DNA of 64,000 bases from Lathyrus oleraceus. Taxonomy: Eukaryota > Streptophyta > Magnoliopsida > Fabales > Fabaceae. Below are positions 10,607 through 21,436 of the stretch, one piece after another. Every line of letters starts with the position of its first letter. Position 1 is the stretch's first letter. A model generated the notes under the pieces. The model did no database searches, was not told where the DNA came from, and saw only the letters and a program-made list of their open reading frames with translations. Position numbers and translations under genes: made by a program. The stretch spans positions 360,784,377 through 360,848,376 of the forward strand of contig NC_066583.1 in NCBI RefSeq assembly GCF_024323335.1, read 5' to 3'.

Positions 10607-12359
10607 CCTTCATCTATCAGTTGCTGAATACCCTTTCTCAAACTGTCACATCCGTTCTCGGCAGCTTCACAATTTCCGCACTCTTCCCCACAGCCCGAGA
10701 AAATATGTCCTTTCAAAAGTCGGTCTTTAACTACCGATAACGAAGTCTTCACTTTAGTCACATCAAAAACCAAATTCAAAGTTTCCCCACTATCAACAGC
10801 ATTAATCCTCTGCCCGCCGTGAGCTGGCATCAGGTTTTGGATAACATTAGGCACCGGAGAAAAATTGATGGCCTGGGCATCTCTCAAATCTTGTACCTTT
10901 AGCTGGAGAGCCTTGCAATTATCTGTGGTATGGCTAGGTGCGTTGGAGTGAAAAGCACATCTGGCGTTGACATCATAACCTCTAGGCAGATTGTTGGGAT
11001 CGACCGGTGGGGCCAGAGTTCTCAACGTAACCAGATTCATGTCAATCAGCTTGGGAAGTAATACAGAATAAGGCATTGGGATTGGCTCAATGACCCGGTC
11101 CACCTGCCTTGGACGTTGTTGATAGTGTCTCTGCTAACCCGGATTACCTCCTTGTTGTTGATTATTGTACCTGGGTTGCTGTTGCGGATGATACTGTGGT
11201 TGAGGAACAGGTGTTGGAATAGTGACTGCGGCCACATGATCTTGATAATAATTAGGGCGTCCTCTGCCCCTGCCTCTGCCGGCATATACAACGCTCGTCT
11301 CACCTTCTCTTCTTCGCTGACCGTTACCAGCAAACGGTTTCTTGGGAACTGATGAGTTGGAAGCACTGTTGTCTTGAATTCGGCCCATCTTCAAAAGACT
11401 CTCGATCCTTTCTCCGGCAATCACTATCTCTGCAAAGCTGATTGATGGGCAAGCAGTCAATCTCTCGATATAATTGCCTTGAAGAGTGTTCATGAACATG
11501 TCCGCCATCTCCCTTTCAGACATAGGGGTTGGACGGACGCAGCAATTTGTCTCCAACGCTGAGCATACTCTCTAAAGGTCTCCTTGGCAGTCTGAGACAT
11601 TCCTTGCAACAAGGTCCGATTCGGAGCCATGTCCAAGTTGTATTGGTATTGCTTGATAAAAGCCTCTGCCAAGTATTTCCAGCTCTTGATGGTAGTGCGA
11701 GACAAATGAGAATACCATTCACGAGAAGCTCCAGTTAGACTGTCTTCAAAATAGCACATCCACAGCTTTTCATCTTCCGTGTGAGCTCCCAACCTTCCCA
11801 AATAAGATTGGAGATGAGTGCGTGGGCATGAAGTCCCGTTGTATTTCTCAAAAGTAGGGGGTTTGAACTTGTGAGGGATCCTTACTCCCTGAACCAGACC
11901 AAGATTGGTGACATCAAAACCTAAGGAATTTTGAGACTCCAAAGATTTGAGCTTCTTAGCAAGCTCATCCATACGGCGAGTGGTCTCGAGGGCCTCGTCG
12001 TGCAAAGAAAATTGATCATACTGACAATCTTCAGTAACGGGGCGCCCGTTAATCCGAATCCCTTGATTCACATTGTACCTTCCACCGATACCATTCCAAA
12101 CATTTCCCGTGTTGCCAACATTACCCGGGTTTCCATCAACATTTGCGTTACCCGCGTTTCCAGTGTTCACAGGGTTATCAGGGTTCCCAGGGTTACCAGG
12201 GTTCCCCTCAGCACTTGGTGTTTCCACCTCTGGATCGGGTCTCGGTTGCTCAACCAATTCCCTCAGCTTCTCCTGGCCTTCTGCCATACCAGTCATCAAT
12301 GTCATAAACTGATCCATCCTTTCACGCATATCAGCCAACTCTTTCTGTACCTGGTCCAT
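10576..12359 (-). pseudogene. E2 Gag, frameshifted and interrupted
   Basis: The likely start is the Met at 12359 (MDQVQKELADMRERMDQF, coiled-coil-like). An Asn/Gly/Pro-rich stretch follows, then the conserved Gag core (FKPPTFEKYNG, YFEDSLTGASREWY, AEAFIKQYQYNLDMAPNR, FREYAQRWRQIA). A one-base loss in a C run near 11525 shifts the frame. An in-frame TAG sits at 11134-11136. The tail has the nucleocapsid-like CAFHSNAPSHTTDNC, matching Ogre CVYHSGAPGHNIENC. Gag would form the particle around the RNA. The core looks about 45% identical to Ogre Gag by eye. Confidence 0.87.
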
Positions 12360-12449
12360 TGCTAGTCGTGGACGGTTTTCCTTTCTCGGGTACCTGTGGA
12401 CTCGTTTGGGACCAATAACTACCTGAAACAGGGAACAAACATTAGACAC

Positions 12450-13460
12450 TGCCGTGACACCTGCATAACAAACAAGGGTTAGTATGCATGGTATGCGATG
12501 CGCTGCTTATTCAATTTTAAGGCCCCCCCTTAAAAAGGGAATACCCTGCAAATGAATAAGCATGATATGTTGGATGCAAATATGCAGATGATGTTATGCA
12601 ATGCAATGGCATGTTAATCAGAATTTCTAGATCCGCTTGAACATCTGTCAGGTTGCGCTGCCTGGAGAGAAATTAAGAGGATCAAGCAAAGCACACCAAA
12701 CAAAGGTCATGGGATGGATCATGTTATCCTTAATATCAACCATCCCTTTTTGGTGGATTATGGTTTACACCTTATCAACACCCAAGTTTCATTGATATTA
12801 AGGATACCTGAGCGGATCAACCATGAATCAAGGGTTTGTTGTAAGTCACGAGCATGGAGTTAGGTTGAGAATTACCCAAAGGGAGTGTACTAATGTTTAA
12901 ACCTGCCAAACATGTTCTACAAAAGGTTCCCATAGTCATAATCCCATCTTTCAGATATTATCAGAGGAACGACTACTCGTATTCCAAAAATATTCTCAAG
13001 AGAGACTCTTATGCGTGTAGTATCGCGTAACAATCATATCAAATCTTACACTTGAACGACTTTCGCACTACGTCCTACGAATAAGCCAAGATGGGTTTGG
13101 TAAACTAAGGTCCTTGGCTTCTAAGGTCTATATTGGAAAAAGTAATGTCTAACCACAACTTACTTGTGTGACATTATTTATCCCAACATGACCTCCACCA
13201 AGTGAATGGGCTTGCAAGTCAACTTGCTAAGGAATAACTCCACACAAGTCAACAAGACTATGCCATTCTCCTATCCTAAGTGCACTCGAGTTCGGGTATA
13301 GAACTCATCTCACAAACAGAACCAGCAGATACGGCAGTCATATGTACACAATGCAATAAAGAAGGTAAATGCTGAAAGATAAATAAATGTACAAAAGAAT
13401 AAACACCCAATAAACAAACAACCTATAAAAGCTAGGAGGGACTCGCTTAGGGAAACCGGG
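12450..13460 (-). other. E2 5' leader, strongly similar to the Ogre leader
   Basis: There is no gene here. The reverse complement of about 12670-13312 aligns with the Ogre unit 3 leader (43276-44022). Shared blocks include CTATACCCGAACTCGAGTGC and GAGTCTCTCTTGAGAATATT, and I estimate identity in the high 80s percent. The part next to the PBS (13313-13460) is not obviously shared. No ORF1 like that of Ogre is present before gag. Confidence 0.85.
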
Positions 13461-13478
13461 TCCCCAGCAGAGTCGCCA
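13461..13478 (-). promoter_or_regulatory. E2 primer-binding site
   Basis: The minus strand reads TGGCGACTCTGCTGGGGA two bases inside the 5' LTR. The Ogre PBS at 43108-43125 is identical. The Ogre PBS has been reported to match tRNA-Arg. Confidence 0.88.
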
Positions 13479-13480
13479 GC

Positions 13481-15121
13481 TGTCGCAACCTGAAAAAATG
13501 GAATGCAAAAAAAAACAACCGGCGAAGAAAGACAGGAGAGTCGCCATCGTGCGTTATTTATCCCAAAGGAGGTAAAGGAAACGCTCGAAGTAAACCTGGA
13601 AAAAGGAAAGGACAAGACAGGGTCTCGCAACCAAATCTTGGGTTCGGGAGTCGATTATGCGAAGTGAAGGTATTAGCACCCCACGCATCCGTAGTACTCT
13701 ACGGGATCCACTTTTGTAGTTCTTGTCTAAAGGGTGTGGGTTTATCTAATATGTTATTTACTAAAAAAAAGGGTCAAAATAAAATGACTCGCACGGATGT
13801 CGCGTCCACTACATACGTATCTCATCTGAATATGAGAATCAGAGTCTTCATAGCTCGGCTACCTAGGGGTTAAGGGTAATTGTGCTCACTAAGACATCGC
13901 GTCTTATGCCTACGTATCTCATATGGAATGAGAATCAGAGCAAGCCGTAGTTCGGCTAACTACGGGGTTATGGATTGGGTTTTGGACGAACGACGTTACT
14001 ACGCAATCTACCGGATGCTCGACCTTTGGAGACTTACTCGCCTATAGTAGAAGGAGTTAACGTGTTCTTAGGAGAAGAAAAATCAATGAGTTGGTAGGGT
14101 TAGGGATGCTCATGCAAAAAGAGTCCTGGACAAAGGAACCTGCATAAAGTAAACACAAAAACATTGCCTCCTATCGAGGTCTTCCAGCTAGGAAAGCAGT
14201 AAAATGCGGGAAAAATGTAAAAGTACCACACGGATGAAGATCCGAGGTAACAACAATTAAAGGAACGATAAACCGTGAGATACTTCCAAGCTAACATCAT
14301 TAAAGAAAGTGGGTCAGTACAGGTAATCGGAATGAACCTCCAGGGAGTATCCCAAAAATAAAGTGGGAAACCACGCAAGTTATCCCTGCAAACGTCATGT
14401 GAGCCCTCACAAAAAAAGCTCAACAAACAGGTTAGAGAAAAAAATAGGGTAATCAAGGGTTGCCCCCAAATCAAAATGTAACCACATGAATCATGCCCTT
14501 TCAATTCACAAAAAGCTCACAAAAAGAAACCAAGGGTAGGAGGCCTAAACCTCTTGTCAAACACATGCATCAAAAGGGTATCAAATTCACCCATAATACC
14601 TCATACATTCAGAGCATTCAAATTAAGAGCAAATGGGGAATAAGGGCAAACCTGATTGGAGAGATCGGTTGAAATCAAATGGCACGGCTGGATTTCCAAA
14701 CCAATGTTAGGGTTTGCTTGAGCTGAAAGTGTGTGAGTCAGAATGAACCTTTCAGAGTTTCCTAGAGGTTGCTGCAGATTAGCTCGTAGGTTTCCCTTCA
14801 GGTTTTGTCCAGGGTTTTGTTCCAAGGAAACCTCAGAGTATTTTGCTTCTCTCCCTTTTTCTATCTGTTCTCCCTCTTTTATAACCTGATTTTCATGGCT
14901 TCGTGGGCTCAAATGAGAGAGGTCCAAGTCCAAGATTTTTCTTTTATTTATTTATTATTTATTTATTTATTTATTTATTTAATTAATTTTTTTTTTCGTT
15001 TTTTTTTTAAAATAAAGTTTCTAGGATCTGATTCTGATTGACATGATGAAATGCAATATGAAATGTTAAATGACCTAAAAATGAATGCATGATTGAGGAG
15101 GGCAAATTTTGGGGTGTTACA
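13481..15121 (-). repeat. E2 5' LTR
   Basis: It is 1641 bp, nearly identical to 3768-5451, starting TGTCGCAACC and ending GGGGTGTTACA on the plus strand. It contains TGGCGACTCT (minus strand, 13546-13537), a partial copy of the PBS 68 bp upstream of the real one. Confidence 0.92.
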
Positions 15122-15749
15122 GATATCTCTCACCCTTATACCGGTCGTAGATATTCATTCTCCCCGAGAATGCTGTTCTTTCACCCTCATACCGGTGTTT
15201 TGATCACATGTTTCCTTGAGCTTATTACCCAGTAACCGGTAATACCTCGCCCTGGTGTTTCCCCAGAGGAGTCCTGTTTGGACATTCCTCACTGGAATCC
15301 CTTGGTGGATTTTCCCCATCTGAGTCCAGATTTTCATCCGAAGTATCCTTTGTGGATAGTTCCACTGTATTGGCATATTCCCTAATACATGCATCTTTGA
15401 GTCAGCTCGAGTCGTTCCATTGATTTATTTTCATGGAATCCCTCTCATGTCTCTCAGCAAATCTCAAGCCGTGACCTGCTCACGCATTCTATTCCCTTTC
15501 TTATCCCCAGAGTCTCTGTCCCATGGAGTGAATCACTCATATGGATTGTCAGTTTCTCCAGTTTCCTTTTCTTCTTTGTGGACATATATCCCCACAGAGT
15601 ATTACCTTTTGCATACATATATTTGCATCATGAGGTCTCTTAGGGACCAAAATTCGTCTCTTTGTTATTATTTAAGCCCATTCTACCTCGTCGAGACGAA
15701 GATTTTAACCTTCACTTCTCCGACTAGAATGACCTTAAATAGGGGCATC
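15122..15749 (+). other. Ogre element X, 3' untranslated region, right part, with polypurine tract
   Basis: It resumes the sequence cut at 3767, beginning with the right GATAT copy (15122-15126). It contains further CAGTAACCGGT motifs and ends with the purine tract AAATAGGGGCATC directly before an LTR start. There is no gene. Confidence 0.85.
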
Positions 15750-15960
15750 TGTAAGACCCTAATTTTGATCATAATATCCCTCATGGTATCATAACATGAC
15801 ATTTGCATAACCTCAAGGATCATAAGCATCTTGGTTCCCTTTGCCTTTGGGAGTGGGACCTCTTGTGAGTTGGTTTGAGATCACCAAGCATGCTTGAATT
15901 GTATATTATTACTTTTCTCATTTTTATTTACTAACCAAAAGCACAAAAATATGTCACTAA
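15750..15960 (+). repeat. Ogre element X 3' LTR, first 211 bp only
   Basis: It starts TGTAAGACCC right after the purine tract and matches the other Ogre LTR starts with clear divergence. It stops at ATGTCACTAA, where a second complete LTR begins. The remainder of this LTR is not found in the window, so a later Ogre inserted here or a rearrangement removed it. Confidence 0.85.
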
Positions 15961-18900
15961 TGTAAGACCCCAATTTTGTCCCTAAGATCCCTCATGGCAT
16001 CATATCATAACATTGCATTGCCTCAAGGATCATTGGACACCATGCTTCCTTCCCTGTGGGTGGGGATCTTTTTGAGAGTGATTCTTGATCACCAAGCATG
16101 TTTGCATTTGTATATAATTGCTTTTCTCCTAACCACTAACCAAAAGTACAAAAAATATGTCATCTAACCTTTGTCTTGCAGATGAAGCAATCACAGGTCA
16201 AGGCAATTAAAGGCAGTCATTGAGCAATAGATGGTGGTCATTCTTGAGATTTGGACCCCACAATCATTCACAAGAGTTCATGTGAACTATGATGTCATTT
16301 TGAAGCAAAATCCCAAGTGGTAGAGGCTTGAGTTTCATCAGAACATTGTCAAATCATCTGAAGACCTAGAAAGTCAACTGCAAAGTCAACCGTGGATTTG
16401 GAGGTGGGAAGTGATTAGAAATACTTCATTCATGTTCAACCAAGTCTCATTTGACATTTCAAACACTCACATTGAAGAATTTGAGGTCCAGTCAAAAATT
16501 TCCCAAAATACAAAGTGACCTATAATTCAAACTTTCCAAAAATGGAAAGATTTTGGACCAACTTCAACTTCATCTTACATCATCAAGAAAGCTTTAAATG
16601 AAATTTTGTTGAACATGAAAGTTGTAGATATTTCTATCCCATTTCTAAAAAGTCCAAGATCATGAATTTCTCATATGTGGTTAAGGAGATATGATCCAAT
16701 CATGGCAAAGTGGGCATGGGACTTCAAATGAGCATAACTTTTCAACCAAGGCTCCAAAATGAGTGGTTCTTTTTGCATTTTGTTCATCATAACATGCACT
16801 TTCCAAATGTACCATTACATGACATGAATTGCATTTGCATGGTCTTTAGCTCATTCATGAAGTTTTTGAAGAGAAATTTCATAAAACCATTTTTAATGAT
16901 CATATGCATACAAAACCATTTCCAAAGCTTGCATGGGATATTTTTAAGTGATTTTGGTTCAGCAAAAAAGCACTGTTCACGTGGCTACCACATGCATGAG
17001 GTGAAAAACCATTTTTGCACATACACCTCATAAGTGATTAATCTCATTTGCATTTGGCCTAAACAGATTTCAAACATGATTAGCAAGACCTATATAAGGC
17101 AAATCCCAACTGTTTTCATCATTAACTACCATTTTCAGATCTGAATCTCAAAATTCTCCAAACTTTTCTCTCAAAATTTTCTTGCAATTCTTCACACAAG
17201 AGGCATTTCTATTGTTTGATTCATGATCCTGAAGTGTTCTTGAGAAGATTTGAACGTGGAATTGGAAGGAATCGTGCCTGTTTGGTTCATACTCAAAGCT
17301 TGAAGCATCCATGGAATTTTCAAAATCTACTGGATTCGTGTGCAATTGAGCTTCAATCTCTCCTTCAATCATCTCCACAAGCATCATAGAAGAGTTTTGG
17401 AACATCACAAGCCTTGGATAGCACGATTCAAAGGATCTGCACTTCAAGAGGTCACAATTCGCATCTCATAATTTTGAAATCTATTGCTATAATGTTGTAG
17501 ATCTTGTTGTCCTGATGATTCTGAGCTTTGAATCGTGAATTTTCATGCACTATTGACTGAGTTAGGTTAGTTTAAAGTTTCATGGATGAATGTTATCTTG
17601 CTCGATTCTCTCTAATTAGGATGATCCATGCTTAGTTATTGATTGATCTTGAATCTACGTGAAAAATGCTGCATGATGATGTCCTTGCTTTGAATTTCTG
17701 GAGAAAATTTTTTGAGCTTGCATGAACACGTGTACTGTTCATCTTCTTCATGAGGAAGAAGATGAAGATCAAGCAATGGCCACGGTTTTGTGTTTTCTGC
17801 AACGTTTTCCTGCGCCTTGCCACGCTAGCCTAGGGTTCGTTCATGATTGGTCCACCTAGTTGCCACGCATTGCCTTGTTTGCATTTCTGTTGGCTCATAT
17901 CATTTTGACCTGTACACGCAAGCATTGACCGTGCCACCTCAATAAATGAAACGGTGCGTTTAGCACCTTGGCACGCCACTTATTCAAATCCTCACCTAGA
18001 TCGATTCCTGGCTGCAGCAATAATTTCAAATGCTTCATGTTTTCTCCATTTTCCCTCCACATTTCCAATGCTATGCTTCACATGTTTTTTTTAATTTTTT
18101 CTCAACTTGTAAATTGCATAATAATTTGAAAATTGATCCAAAAAATACCTGGTTTTTTGCATAATGATCCTTGAGATGTCTATTATTTTTTGATCATAAT
18201 TTCCAAAGTTGTGCTTGGCTGGATTTTATTTTGTGCTAGGATGTTTGAGTACATATGCTTACTTGACCTTGCCTTGCTTATTCCATTGTGAAATGCTTGT
18301 TTCTTATCCAATGAATGTGAAATTTTGCATGATGAAACTAGACACATTGCTTGACATTTTGGTGTTGGTTTGGTATTTTTCCTATGCTCCATTGCTGTTT
18401 TATGATTGTGCTAACTTGGTGTGACAATTTGTGTCACACCTTCTGATGTTCAACTTGTATGATGTGTTTGCCATGCTAAATGATGTTCAATGCTTCTGAT
18501 TTTTGGTATGTGGATCATGTTGGATGTCTTAAATGAGCATGAAATTTCTCAAATTTATTTGAATCATTTCTGTTTTGATTTGAATTTTTCATTCATGTTG
18601 ATCACATATGAGCTTTGAAATTGCCTTGAACTTCTCTTGATCATGAAATGCTTTTGGTGATTGATTTTGATATGATACTTTTTGGAATGTGTCAAGATGT
18701 GATTGAAGTTGATTCATGTTAAATTTGAGCTCCTGTTTTAAATTTTTTCTCCATCTTTGACCCTAGGCTTTGACCTAGTGGTTTGTGGCTTACATTTAAG
18801 CTTTGATTTCAGGTTGAGCATCCAAATGCCATGGTTAATGATGCTTCATCACTTGAACATTGATGTTTTCTTGTGATTACTAACATTTGTGTGTCTTGTA

Positions 18901-21077
18901 GGTTGATGCTAAATCATTTGAGTTTGCCTTTGGCTTACACATTTTGTACATTGGGATTGTCTGTTCCTTATTGACTGTTGTCTATTTGTCTGAGCATTGT
19001 ACTGATTTGTTTAGTTGTTTCCACAGGTACATAAGTTGCTTTAAGTTCATTTTGAACTTTGCTTTGCTTGTTTGCTTAACCACTTAGGTATAATCCCTCT
19101 TCTTCATGTAGTCTGGAAGACCTACTGTTATTGGTAGGCACCTGTCTGAAGCCCTCCTTAAGAGGCAATGTTTGTGCTTGTTTAATTTTGTGCCAAGCAG
19201 GAAAAGTCCTCTTATGAGGCAATTGGCAGATAAAAGAGATGTGTAATCCATCTCCTGCTACTCAGTGTGTCATTCACTTTGCTCACACCATGTGTTGATG
19301 CATTATGAATAATAACCCAAGATCGTATAGAGTCAATCACTTGTGGAGAAGAGTTCCTACTTTCTGAACTCCCACACCTTCTATTGTTTAAAAGCTCTCC
19401 CAGGCCAGGGATAACAGCCATGAGGCACACCCCTCATCTCCATTTCATCTGCTTCACCCTAACTCTCAATGTTAGGGTTAAGAGCTCAAAATACCCCATT
19501 CCAGTTGGCTATAAAGCCTAACCTTGCTTGAGCCTAATTGATTGTATATAGTGTGTGCTAATTGACTTGTTTGTTTGCTTACTTGATTCATCTGTGCATA
19601 TTTGCTTATGTGTGCCTCTGTGCATTTATCATCATTACTTGTACATCGTTTCATGATCATTGTTCATACCTTTGTGACATCTTTGTTTGTCCATTGAGGA
19701 GTCAATTGTATGTCCATTTAGTGGCAGTTGTTTCCTATGATCTGGAAGGAGTTGGGACTAAGACCATTGATTGGCATCCCATTTCCTTGGAGTCGAGTGT
19801 AAGACCATTTATTGGCAACTTGTTTCCTCTTGCTTATTGCATTTGTTTTGCTTGTTGTATGTGAGGAGTCAATTGTAAGTCCCTTTATTGGCAGTTGTTT
19901 CCTATGATCATTCCTTGGAGATTGGTATAAGTCCAGTGATTGGCATCCGGTATCCATTTTTTTTATTTTAGGAGATTGGTGTAAATCCATTGATTGGTAT
20001 CCGGTATCCATCTTTGTTTTGTCAGATTGGAATAAGTCCATTGATTGGCATCCGGTATCCATTTACTTTGTTCATCTGTTATTGCTTGTTGCCTATTCCA
20101 AAGGAATCACTTGGATCATCTACATATGATATCAAGAGGTGAACATCTAAGAAGTTTTACATCCTCACCCTCTTACCTTTTGTTTCTTTAAACCTCCATT
20201 TGCATGTTGATTCAAACTTGAAAAATATTGTGCAAACATTTTCATTTCTTTACAAATTAGAAACCTAGGCCTTAAGCCTATGATCTTTTCAAACTTCATT
20301 TTCACAATACTTCTTTTGAATTGAATTCTAATCATACTTTGACCATCTTTTTGTGAATAAATTCTAATTGATTAATTCCACTCATTCAATTGTTTTGTGG
20401 CTCAGTCCACTTCCTGATAAGTTTTCATACATTAGCCATAGGTTTGATTCATCCTAGTTGTTTGATGTTAATCTCACCTTTTGTCCTTAGTGATTGAATT
20501 GTAAGACTTCCTTGCTTATTATAGGGTTAACCCCTCACTAGCAAGTTGAAGCTTTTCTCACATGGTGGACTTGTTGTTTGTATAGGTTGAGTTTTCTCCC
20601 GTGGATAACGAAAGACCTTAGGGCTTTTGTTTTAAAATCAATTCACCCATATTTTGGAAATCTTTTAGCCGAACTACGGCGTTTTGATCCTTACCTTCCA
20701 TGGAAAGGTACGTAGGCAACGGGTTCATCCGTTCAAACACAAAAATAATAACTTGTATATTCTTTTCTCATCCCTTCAATCATGTTTGCACAATAAATAT
20801 TTCATAAACAAATAACACTTCGTACAATAAGTTGTGAAAAGGGCTCCCTAGGAGTACCTAGGACGTTTTGGGTGCCTAACACCTTCTCATTGCGTAATTA
20901 ACCCCTTACCCCGACCTCTGATCTTTCATTAGTTTTCTATGTGTAAAACTTCTTAGGCTTTTGTTCGCTTTTTAGCCATTCCTTTGGATAAATAAAAGTG
21001 CGGTGGCGACTCGATTCCTTGTATGCTTTGCTTTTGGTTTAATCAATAAATCATATAGCGACGAATACACCGCTACA
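15961..21077 (+). repeat. Ogre LTR1, full length (5117 bp)
   Basis: It starts TGTAAGACCCC and ends CCGCTACA, followed seven bases later by the PBS. LTR2 (38022-43101) matches it along its whole length with only scattered differences. One difference is a 37-bp block near 20845-20881 that LTR2 lacks, which equals the whole length difference. Open frames repeated in both LTRs are conserved only because the LTRs are copies. Confidence 0.93.
17091..17098 (+). promoter_or_regulatory. Putative TATA box of Ogre LTR1
   Basis: TATATAAG lies about 1130 bp into the LTR, with the same context (CAAGACCTATATAAGG) in LTR2 at 39152-39159. It would place the start of transcription and of the R region near 17125. 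This is a motif call only. Confidence 0.55.
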
Positions 21078-21083
21078 GAAAAG

Positions 21084-21101
21084 TGGCGACTCTGCTTGGG
21101 A
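21084..21101 (+). promoter_or_regulatory. Ogre unit 1 primer-binding site
   Basis: TGGCGACTCTGCTTGGGA differs by one base from the sites of unit 3 and E2. A partial copy, TGGCGACTC, lies exactly 80 bp upstream inside the LTR (21004-21012). Confidence 0.85.
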
Positions 21102-21436
21102 GATAAATATCCTTGGTGGTTTTGCCTACTTTTCACCCTTGTTGTGTGATATTGTTTATTTGTTATGTGACAATTTTTTGTACAATTTGGGATTACTGTA
21201 TTGATTGTAATGCTTGAATTGCTTGATATACAATTGCTGTTTGCTTGGTGATCTCTTTGAGGTGAGTTCTATACCCGAACTCGAGTGCACCTTAGGATAG
21301 GAGAATGGCATAGTCTTGTCGACTTGTGTGGAGTATTCCTTAGCAAGTTAACTTGCTAGTCCATTCACTTGGTGGAGGTCATGTTGGATTAATAATGTCA
21401 CACAAGTCATTTGTGGTTAGGCATTATTCTTGCAAT
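21102..21436 (+). other. Ogre unit 1 leader, truncated
   Basis: It is nearly identical to the start of the unit 3 leader (43126 onward) up to GGCATTATTCTT. It then jumps directly into 3' UTR sequence like that at about 36774. All coding regions of unit 1 are therefore deleted. Confidence 0.88.

Larger units (their letters stand above)
3768..15121 (-). mobile_element. E2: Tat-clade (Ogre-related) Ty3/gypsy element, minus strand, defective
   Basis: This 11.35-kb element is bounded by LTRs at 3768-5451 and 13481-15121 and flanked by GATAT duplications. Read on the minus strand it has a primer-binding site (13461-13478), a leader, gag, protease, small remnants of RT, RNase H and integrase, a repeat-rich 3' UTR and a purine tract beside the 3' LTR. 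Gag and the PBS place it in the Tat clade near Ogre, but its LTR is only about 1.65 kb and no ORF1 is seen. Deletions remove the RT and integrase catalytic cores, so this copy cannot move alone. Confidence 0.88.

Noticed and set aside
16710..18424. Several ORFs (99-107 aa) present in LTR1 and again in LTR2
   Set aside because: They recur only because the two LTRs are near-identical copies. No known domain, and the more diverged LTRs at 24183 and 62413 do not keep them.
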